Of a DNA stretch of 64,000 bases, positions 16,025 through 23,700 are shown one piece after another. Numbering within the stretch: the first letter of the stretch is position 1; each line of letters begins with the position of its first letter. A program made the translations under genes and the position numbers. A model generated the notes under the pieces. The model was not told where the DNA came from and searched no databases. It worked only from the letters and a program-made list of their open reading frames with translations. Source of the DNA: Bacteroidales bacterium (GTDB lineage Bacteria > Bacteroidota > Bacteroidia > Bacteroidales > P3); the NCBI GenBank assembly GCA_017454015.1, contig JAFTDW010000005.1, forward strand, positions 62,001 through 126,000, in the 5' to 3' direction.

Positions 16025-17953
16025 GTGCTCCCCTACCTCAAATCCCTGCTGGCTTTCGACTCCCTCAAGCCGCTGCTCTTTACGCAGCTCGACTTCTGGG
16101 TGTTCTTCTTCATTGCCCTTGCACTCTTTGCCGTGGTGCTGGCTCTCCAAAACCTCTTTGTCGACAAAGCCAGTGGCAAGCACCGCACGTGCCAGACTTT
16201 CCGCAATGGCTACCTCGCCCTTGTGAGCCTCCTTTTCTACTACAAGACCTCCGGCCTTTTCGTGCTGCTCCTCATCCTCGCCTCCTTGACCGGCTGGCTC
16301 CTCGGCATGGCTTTCGACCGTTGGCGCTCGCGCCCCCAGCCACCCCAGCAGCCGCCACGCTCAGTTGGTCGACTTGCACTGCTCATTCTGGGCGTGGTCA
16401 TCAACCTCGCCGTTCTCTCTTACTTTAAGTATGCCTACTTTTTTACCGACATATATAACGCCATCTTCCACTCCGACCTGCAGGTTGTCAATATTTTTGC
16501 AAGGTGGGCAAACCATTTTACCGCCACGGCGCGCTTCGATGCAGGTGTCATAATACTCCCCATAGGCATCTCCTTCTTCACATTCCAGAATATCAGTTAT
16601 ATAGTCGATGTCTACAAAGGCAAGGTACGTCACTCCTCCAACCTCATCGACTTTGCTTTCTATACCACTTTCTTTCCACAGCTGGTTGCAGGTCCTATTA
16701 TCAGGGCCGACCAGTTCCTCCATCAGGTCTACAAGCCTTTCTTCCTCTCGCGCCGTCAGTTTGGCGTGGCAGTGTTCTGGATACTCAATGGCCTGCTCAA
16801 GAAGATAATACTCAGCGATTTCCTTGCAGTCAACTTCGTCGACCGGGTTTTCGACAACCCCATGCTTTTCACACCCTTTGAGAATCTGTCGGCACTCTTT
16901 ATCTATTCCCTTCAGGTCTATGCCGACTTCTCGGGCTATACCGACATGGCCACCGGCGTGGCTATGCTCATGGGCTTTTACCTCCCTCTCAACTTCAACT
17001 CTCCCTACAAGGCTACCAACCCCGCAGGTTTTTGGAAACGCTGGCATATCTCGCTCTCCAACTGGCTCAAAGACTACCTCTATATCCCCCTCGGCGGCAA
17101 CCGCAATGCCACCCTTGCCACGTGGCTCATACTTGCCGCTGTCATGGCCAGCGTGGCATTGATGGCCCGCAACAAGGCTGTCACAATAGCCTTTGTTGCC
17201 ATCGCGTTGCTGCTGCTTGCAGTCTACATTCTTTTCCCGCGCCACAGGCAGTCGTTGTGCACCAATGTCAACAACATGGACACCATGCTTCTCGGCGGCC
17301 TATGGCATGGCGCCAGCTTCAACTTCATCACGTGGGGCGGCCTCAACGGTCTTGGCATACTTGTATACAAGGCCTGGCGCAACCTCAAGGCGTGGCCCCG
17401 TATCTTTGTAGTAGTGTCCCTTGCCGTCAGTTGCTCGCTTCTGCGCTATTATTTCCCTTTGCCCTTGCTCTCCATCCTTGCCTTTGCCACTACTGTGGCG
17501 GCTGTGGCCATCACTCTGCTCACACTCCTCAACACATTCGCCGGCGGTCGCAAAGGCTCGTTCGCCGGTGGGCTCTCCTATGTCTGGAACATCCTCCTCA
17601 CCTTTGTCTTTATCAGTTTCACAAGGCTCTTCTTCCGTTCGGGTTCCAACCTCAACCCCGCTGAGGCCAACGAGGTGGCCTGGCGCACCGCTTCCCACAT
17701 GGTACACCAGATAGGCAGCACCTGGGACTTCTCGGTGGTTCCGCATGTGGTAGCCAACTATGCTGCGGTCTTTGCACTCTTTGTCGCTGGCATGGCCATC
17801 CACTGGCTGCCGGTGCGTTTCAAGCGCCGCTACCGCCTATGGTTTGCAACTATGCCGCTATGGCTGCTCGCAGTGGTGACTGTGGTGGCGGTATTTGTGG
17901 CCTACCAGTTTGTCTCGGCAGGCCTGCAGCCTTTTATCTATTTCCAGTTCTGA
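16025..17953 (+). CDS. MBOAT-family O-acyltransferase (AlgI/PatA-like)
   Basis: 642 aa, multi-pass membrane protein. The MBOAT signature is clear. FFPQLVAGPIIRADQFLHQV, YADFSGYTDMATGVAMLMGF and FWKRWHISLSNWLKDYLYIP precede the active-site loop MLLGGLWHGASFNF with its invariant His. This is the AlgI-like branch, which moves acetyl groups across the inner membrane to periplasmic glycans. The two SGNH genes just upstream are the expected acetyl-transfer partners. The start is GTG (16025); no ATG exists in the open stretch from 15995. It is at least 100 residues longer than typical AlgI because of extra C-terminal membrane helices. It ends 15 bp from the convergent Rieske-like gene. Confidence 0.9.
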   Translation: MLPYLKSLLAFDSLKPLLFTQLDFWVFFFIALALFAVVLALQNLFVDKASGKHRTCQTFRNGYLALVSLLFYYKTSGLFVLLLILASLTGWLLGMAFDRWRSRPQPPQQPPRSVGRLALLILGVVINLAVLSYFKYAYFFTDIYNAIFHSDLQVVNIFARWANHFTATARFDAGVIILPIGISFFTFQNISYIVDVYKGKVRHSSNLIDFAFYTTFFPQLVAGPIIRADQFLHQVYKPFFLSRRQFGVAVFWILNGLLKKIILSDFLAVNFVDRVFDNPMLFTPFENLSALFIYSLQVYADFSGYTDMATGVAMLMGFYLPLNFNSPYKATNPAGFWKRWHISLSNWLKDYLYIPLGGNRNATLATWLILAAVMASVALMARNKAVTIAFVAIALLLLAVYILFPRHRQSLCTNVNNMDTMLLGGLWHGASFNFITWGGLNGLGILVYKAWRNLKAWPRIFVVVSLAVSCSLLRYYFPLPLLSILAFATTVAAVAITLLTLLNTFAGGRKGSFAGGLSYVWNILLTFVFISFTRLFFRSGSNLNPAEANEVAWRTASHMVHQIGSTWDFSVVPHVVANYAAVFALFVAGMAIHWLPVRFKRRYRLWFATMPLWLLAVVTVVAVFVAYQFVSAGLQPFIYFQF

Positions 17954-17968
17954 CCCCCTTGTCTCTTG

Positions 17969-18409
17969 TCAGTTCGACACGTAGAGTGTCCGCCCGTCGT
18001 AGTGGCAGTAGTACTGGTACAGGCAGCATCTCGTGGCACTCCCCGTCAGGGGCTCGCCGTTGCCGTAGGCGTTGAAGCGGCTTCCGCAGACTGGACATTC
18101 CAGTACCGTGCTGCCCCAGTCCTCCGACACCACCACCTTCGTGGTGTTGTCCTCTGGGCAGGTACGCTCGTAGGCCACAAAGTCGTAGAGACCCATGCGC
18201 ACCACTATCACTCCGCGGTGCCCACCCTCAAAATATTCGTATCCACCAACGTTGTTGAGGTTTCCGTATGCTGCGTTGTCAGGTTCTATGTGGAAGCGTG
18301 CGTCGCCGATGGAGACCTTGCACCGTTCCCCCTTGTTGCACCCTCCGGCAACAAGGCAGCCAACAACAGCCACCGCTAATAGCATCCTTCGAAAAACCAT
18401 AGTATTCAT
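17969..18409 (-). CDS. Rieske-like lipoprotein
   Basis: 146 aa from the ATG at 18409; a longer reading upstream runs into the preceding gene and is not credible. The N-terminus is a lipoprotein signal with lipobox VAGGC. The C-terminal half has the shape of a Rieske [2Fe-2S] domain: a first loop RTCPED and a second loop ECPVCGSRFN, followed by GEPLTGSATRCC. The two His ligands of a canonical Rieske protein (CxH and CxxH) are replaced by Glu and Cys, so a normal Rieske cluster is unlikely. Members of this family occur widely in Bacteroidales with unknown function. Last gene of a minus-strand group with the glutaminyl cyclase and efp. Confidence 0.75.
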   Translation of the reverse strand: MNTMVFRRMLLAVAVVGCLVAGGCNKGERCKVSIGDARFHIEPDNAAYGNLNNVGGYEYFEGGHRGVIVVRMGLYDFVAYERTCPEDNTTKVVVSEDWGSTVLECPVCGSRFNAYGNGEPLTGSATRCCLYQYYCHYDGRTLYVSN

Positions 18410-18441
18410 GCCGCCGGTGAGTCGCATTAGCATAGCGACAC

Positions 18442-19440
18442 TCATTGTTGATATATAACAGCCATGACCACCCGTGCCACAGCCCGCATAGTATTCTTGT
18501 CTATGGCTTCCTGATCGTCTTTCACAGTATGCCAGTAAGGGTAAAAACTGCACTCGGGGCTGTTCTGGACAATGTCCACCATGGGGATGTTGGCCAGTTG
18601 GTTTACGTACAAATGGTCGTCGAGTATGGGATCCGTCTGTTCGTTGACAAACATCTGGCCGTAGCCCAGCGCTGCTGCCGCCTGCCACAGTTTGTTCATA
18701 ATGCCTGGCGCGTACCGCATCGACACCTGCTCTTTGGTGAACCGTGCGTGGGAGGTTCCCACCATGTCGAGCAATATGCCGTAGTTGGCTGCGTAGAAAA
18801 GGCGGTGCGGGTGGCGGCTCCAATATTGTGAGCCGAGGCACCATGTGTCGTCGCGGTAGTCGTTGGCCCATTCGGGGATTCCTTGGTCTTCCACGTCGAA
18901 CAGCACAAAATCTATGCCTACATTGGGTCTTTGCTTTGACATAGTGCGAGCCATTTCCATCAGCACGGCCACGCCGCTGGCTCCGTCGTTGGCCCCCGGT
19001 ATCGGTTTGCGCCAGTTGTTGCTGTCGGGGTCGTGGTCGGCGTACATCCGTGAGTCCCAGTGTGCTGCAAGCACTACGCGGTTGTTCTTCTCGGGCGACA
19101 GGCTCGCTATTATGTTACGACCAGGCACGCGGTTGCCGTTCCACAGTGTGGCGCTGAACTCCTGCACTGTCACCGTGTCGCACCACTGGCGCAGCGTATG
19201 CTCCAGCCAGTCGCTGCACTGCCGGTGCGCCTTGGTGCCCGGCACGCGGAACCCCATCCCCAGCTGCTCTGCCGCGTAGTGGTAGGCCGAGTCGCTGTCG
19301 AAGTCGGGTGTTGCAACTTGGGCATAATCCACCACTGCCGTGGCGGCGGGCTTCTCGTTGTTCCCGCCGCACGACGTGGCTATCATAATAGTGGTGGCTA
19401 TCGTAGCCACTGCCCACCAGCTTGTGGGACGTTTTCTCAT
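18442..19440 (-). CDS. Type II glutaminyl cyclase (M28-like) lipoprotein
   Basis: 332 aa. Lipobox ATSC near residue 24. The M28 zinc-hydrolase fold shows AAHWDSRMYADHDPDS, the zinc-ligand Asp in GANDGASGVAVL, the Glu in LFDVEDQGIPEW and the His in YWHTVKDD. A single zinc, the phrase DTWCLGSQYWSRHPH and the overall length fit bacterial glutaminyl-peptide cyclotransferases such as the Porphyromonas gingivalis enzyme. They convert N-terminal Gln to pyroglutamate on proteins leaving the Sec pathway. That matches the Gln found right after the signal-peptide cleavage site of most secreted proteins in this window. The start overlaps the efp stop by 4 bp (ATGA), so translation is coupled. Confidence 0.85.
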   Translation of the reverse strand: MRKRPTSWWAVATIATTIMIATSCGGNNEKPAATAVVDYAQVATPDFDSDSAYHYAAEQLGMGFRVPGTKAHRQCSDWLEHTLRQWCDTVTVQEFSATLWNGNRVPGRNIIASLSPEKNNRVVLAAHWDSRMYADHDPDSNNWRKPIPGANDGASGVAVLMEMARTMSKQRPNVGIDFVLFDVEDQGIPEWANDYRDDTWCLGSQYWSRHPHRLFYAANYGILLDMVGTSHARFTKEQVSMRYAPGIMNKLWQAAAALGYGQMFVNEQTDPILDDHLYVNQLANIPMVDIVQNSPECSFYPYWHTVKDDQEAIDKNTMRAVARVVMAVIYQQ

Positions 19441-20003
19441 GACTTGATGCGCTCGGCGTATTCGCCAGTGCGGGTATCAACTTTTATGCGTTCGCCCTCT
19501 TCGATAAAGAGAGGCACGCGCACTGTGACGCCAGGTTCCACCGTAGCGTCCTTCATGGCGTTGGTGGCGGTGTTGCCCTTGAAGCCCGGCTCCGTATAGG
19601 TAACCACCGTCTCGATAAATGGCGGCAACTCACACATCAGCGGCGTCTCGCTGTCGGCGGCCACCGTGATCTCCACATACTGGTCGGGTTTCAGAAACTG
19701 CGGGGCGTTGATTATTGACTCTTCGATACCTATCTGCTCGTAGGTCTCGGTGTGCATGAACATGTGCAGGTCGCCCTCCTTGTAGAGGTAGGTGTAGGGG
19801 CGGCGCTCCACTCTCACCACGTCAATCTTGGCACCGCTTGGGAAGGTGTTCTCAAGCATGCGGCCGGTGCGCACACTGCGCATCTTGGTACGCACAAAGG
19901 CGGCACCTTTGCCGGGTTTCACGTGTAAGAACTCTACGATAGTGTAGATGTCGTTGTTAAAGTTGATGCAAAGACCATTCTTGATGTCTGTCGTTGTTGC
20001 CAT
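19437..20003 (-). CDS. efp: Translation elongation factor P
   Basis: 188 aa, typical three-domain EF-P, which helps ribosomes through polyproline stretches. The N-terminal KOW-like domain carries the KPGKGAAFVR loop whose tip Lys enters the peptidyl-transferase centre. The OB domains follow with NAPQFLKPDQYVEITVAA and TVEPGVTVRVPLFIEEGERI-KVDTRTGEY, the C-terminal signature. No modification enzyme (epmA, ymfI or earP) lies next to it. It sits 23 bp after a small membrane-protein gene and overlaps the glutaminyl-cyclase gene by 4 bp. Confidence 0.97.
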   Translation of the reverse strand: MATTTDIKNGLCINFNNDIYTIVEFLHVKPGKGAAFVRTKMRSVRTGRMLENTFPSGAKIDVVRVERRPYTYLYKEGDLHMFMHTETYEQIGIEESIINAPQFLKPDQYVEITVAADSETPLMCELPPFIETVVTYTEPGFKGNTATNAMKDATVEPGVTVRVPLFIEEGERIKVDTRTGEYAERIKS

Positions 20004-20026
20004 AAGTGTTATTATTTATTGAGATG

Positions 20027-20299
20027 TTATTGCTTCTGTTCGTTGTCGTTGGCTTTGTGTTCTCCTTTGGCCTTGGCAAGTGCGAGGGTAAGCTTGCGCA
20101 GGTCGTCGCTCAGCTGGTTGTTCTCCTCCTCCAAGGCACGGGCCCTTGTGCGGAACATTAGGGCATACATAAACACTGCCATAGTGAGCAGCACCAAGGT
20201 CAGGTCGGCTTTCTTGGTCATGAAAAACACCGCCGTGGCACCTGCTATCAGTATGTACGATGCCCATTTATAGATATTTATCATCGTTCGACTGTCCAT
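20027..20299 (-). CDS. Small two-helix membrane protein with coiled-coil tail
   Basis: 90 aa. Two hydrophobic segments (about 10-27, YKWASYILIAGATAVFF; and 33-48, LTLVLLTMAVFMYALMF) are followed by a charged, heptad-like helix (about 50-85, ARALEEENNQLSDDLRKLTL) and a polar end. A start at the internal ATG (20284, MINIYKWAS) is also plausible. I do not recognise a named family. It is the first gene of the minus-strand group with efp, glutaminyl cyclase and the Rieske-like lipoprotein. Confidence 0.7.
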   Translation of the reverse strand: MDSRTMINIYKWASYILIAGATAVFFMTKKADLTLVLLTMAVFMYALMFRTRARALEEENNQLSDDLRKLTLALAKAKGEHKANDNEQKQ

Positions 20300-20322
20300 A
20301 ATAGCATATCTTTTTCAATCTG

Positions 20323-20330
20323 CAAAAATA
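20323..20330 (-). promoter_or_regulatory. Probable -7 box for the efp group
   Basis: On the minus strand the bases read TATTTTTG followed by C, a Bacteroidetes -7 box, 24 bases upstream of the ATG at 20299. No good -33 TTTG is visible at the expected spacing. Confidence 0.5.
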
Positions 20331-20526
20331 CAAAAAATCTTTCAAATACACAGAAAAACCGCACGCCCCTCGCGCGTATCATTTAAAAATAATATTACCG
20401 TGCGAGTTCCCCCTGACTCCATACAGCCATATTATACCAGCCACCAGCCACCTCATAACCCTCGGCAATCCCCCCTCTCCCCCTCAAAAAAACTCTTAAA
20501 AAATTCGTCTAAACTCAAAAAATATT

Positions 20527-20556
20527 TTGTAGTTACCAAAAATAGTTGTATTTTTG
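20527..20556 (+). promoter_or_regulatory. Promoter of the first giant T9SS gene
   Basis: TTG at 20527-20529 (within TTTTG) and TATTTTTG at 20549-20556, spacer 19 bp. Transcription from about 20563 leaves a 180-nt leader before the ATG at 20746. Confidence 0.7.
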
Positions 20557-20575
20557 CAGACTGAAACAATAGTGC

Positions 20576-20683
20576 AAAACGGCTTCGTTTTGGCGGGTTT
20601 ATTTGCATTATTTGTCTGTTGTACCGCACATTGCGTCATTCTGTGCTGACACTCGTCAGCACCGTTGAGGCAACAAAAACGGT
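20576..20683 (+). other. Structured 5' leader of the first giant gene
   Basis: Three hairpins can be drawn in the leader. The first is AAAACG-GCTT-CGTTTT near 20577. The second is a perfect 8-bp stem, GTGCTGAC/GTCAGCAC (20643-20662), with loop ACTC. The third is ACCGTT/AACGGT (20661-20683), which partly competes with the second. No terminator U-tract follows. The rest of the 20300-20745 spacer is AT-rich or C-rich with no gene that I can support. Confidence 0.45.
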
Positions 20684-20745
20684 GCAAAAAACGTTGATAA
20701 CTGAGAAAAATAAAGAAAAAACAAATAACTAAACATCCAAAAAAG

Positions 20746-23700
20746 ATGACAATGAAGAAGTATCTTTTGAGTGCGTTGTTCACCGTGGCCCTCCTTCTCC
20801 CGTGGGCCCCCAAGGCGCAGTGCGACCTGCTTAAGGACTACACCCCATCTGCAACATCGGGGACTTTCGCCTCCATTAACACCTTTGGTACCTCGTGGAC
20901 CCTCGCAGAGCGTGCCGATGGTATCGCCAAGTTTGTCATGCCATTCGACATGGCTTTCGGCTCCCAGCTGATAAGCAGCGGCGACACCGTCTATGTCTCT
21001 AAGAATGGTTTCCTCAGCTTCTCACCTATAACTTCGCCGGCTACCATGCCAACCACTATGGTTGTGGCTCCTATGGCTTACCTCAGCGGCAGTGGCTACC
21101 GTGAGACTTCCCTCGGTATCTTCTACACTACGTCGGCCGACTCCGTTGTAGTGGAATGGCGTTTTGCACAGGTCGACGACATTACCCTCAACTTCCAGGT
21201 CATCTTTCAGAAAAAGGACAACACCGTCCAGTTCGCTTTTGGTGATATGACCCTCTCCGCCACCCGCTACAGCTTCACGCAGGGTCTTATGGTCAATGCT
21301 TCGGAGATTATCGGTTGCACCGACAGCATCTCTTGGCCGGCTTTCACCCCCGACACTCTTTTGACTCCCCGTACCCTCACCTCCTATAACCCATCTCCCG
21401 CTAACAATGTTTATACATTCACTCTCCCCAACCGCCGTCCCTGCTCCCCGGTGGCTACCAATATCAAGGCCAACACTGCCACTCTGAACTGGAGCAATGT
21501 CCGCCCCTACGATGCCAACTACCACTACACTGTATTTTACACTACAGACTCCGCTCTCCTTGACACTATCGTGGCTCGCCACGACAAGGCCAACTACACA
21601 CTCCTCCCGGCCGGCACCCAAATCGACACCAACTACCTTGATGTCACTGGCCTCGCCGCCAACACCAAATACTACTTCGCAGTCTACTCCAACACAACAA
21701 CTCCGATGGACAATGGCTATCTCAGCGATGTAGCTTTTTTCACCACAGCTATGGACACCATTGATGCAGACACTATCAACGCGTGCGTACAATATAAAAT
21801 TAATGAGAGCGTCCTTAAGGACGATGGCACCTACGATACCAATGTTCTCATAACCGCCACCGACAGCTCCCTCCGCGTTGTCAACCGCGGTGGCAAGGAC
21901 TCTATCCTCCGTCAGGTATACATCATCCATGAGCCTACCTTTATGACTGTACAGTATGTTGCTTGCGACAGCGCATATTGGAATATATGGTATGCCACCG
22001 ACTCGGCTTCGGCAACTGTATCACCCGATGCTACGGCCGACACCTCTTTCCGTTATGTCGTCAGCAACCAGCAGGCATATATAGTTCCTGACACCACCCC
22101 GATGCTCGGCTGCGATATACGCATGCTCGACCTCACCATCAACTACTCCTCCCATGACACTATAGAGGATGTCGCCTGCGATACCTACAAGTGGTTCATT
22201 GGCGGCGACTCCGCTTTCACCCTTGTCGATGGCACTCCTGTCGACAGTATCCGTCACACCATCGATGCCACCCCCAACTACGATAGCACTTTCTGGGACA
22301 TCAACGTGGTTCAGGGTCTCACCGCTGACGGCTGCCCCAAGGTTCACGACCTTAAGCTCCGCCTCTTTGGCAATGGCTCCAGCACCGATACTGTCAGGGC
22401 TTGCGGCAGCTACAGATGGATCAACGACTCTCTCCACACTGTCAGCACCACCACCGACACATTCCAGCTCACTGGCTCCAACGGCTGCCTCCACACCGTC
22501 ACCCTCAACCTCACCCTCAACTACAGCACCGACTCGGTACTTGCTCCTGTTACAGCTTGCGACAGTTATATCTGGAAAGTCGACACCATCCGTTGGGAAG
22601 TGAGCCCCACTACAGTGCGTAGAGTCACTGTGGACACTTTCTACACCTCCGACACAGTGGCTTATAAATTCCACAACGCCGTGGGTTGCGACAGCACCGT
22701 CCACCTCCCCCTCACCATCAACTACAAGAGTTTCGCCACCGTCGATACCAACGTCTGCGACCAGTTCAAATGGGTCGGTGTCGACAACCGTATATATAGA
22801 AATGACACTATTATCCCTGATAGCCTCAACAAGAAACTTGCCGGTGGCAATGTGGCTGGTTGCGACTCTATCATAAGCCTCAATCTCACTGTCCGTCATA
22901 AATCTGTAACCGACAGCATCTTCGACACAGCTTGCGCCGAATACGCTTGGCATATAACTGGTGTGTGGCACGACACCGACGATGTTGACACTACCTTCAC
23001 CTACACCCTCGCCAACAATGCAGCTGCTGCCAACAAGACCCGTACATTCCATCTTGACAATGCTGTAGGATGCGACAGTACTCTTATGCTCTTCCTCTAC
23101 ATCAAGTCCCACCAGACTTCAACGGCCGTTGATACTACTATCGCTTCCTGCGCCAGTGAGTATGTATACAATGGTAAACGTTATGCTGCCCCCAATGCTA
23201 CTGCCAACGGTGGAAACTACGCTACCTATACTATCCCCACCTTTATCGGTGTTGCTCCCAACGGCTGCGACAGTCTCCACAATATAACGCTTTTTGTTGG
23301 CAACCCCTACTATAAGACTTTCAACAAGACTGCCTGCGGTGAGTACACTTGGATGGAGAGCGGCATTGGCGATGGCAAGACCTACGCACAGCGTGAATCG
23401 GGCGACCCCGACAACGTCATCTATCGCAATGTGACCGACGACAGCTATGTCTATACAAATACCATTCCCACAACTACCGTATACGACACCAACAACAATC
23501 TCACCACCACCACTCCTTATACCTTCGTACCCGACACAGTATATTCTCTGCACCTCAACTTCCAGACCGCCGCTTTTGGTTATGACACAGTCTCTCATCT
23601 CATGACCACCACCAACCTCCTTCTTGGTGACAGCACAATCTCTATGCTTCCCTATCGTACCGCACGCCACGACACGGTGTTCACCAAGTCCGTCCGTTTC

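Noticed and set aside
18410..18871. N-terminal extension of the Rieske-like gene to 300 residues
   Set aside because: The extension overlaps the glutaminyl-cyclase gene out of frame; the lipoprotein signal begins at 18409.
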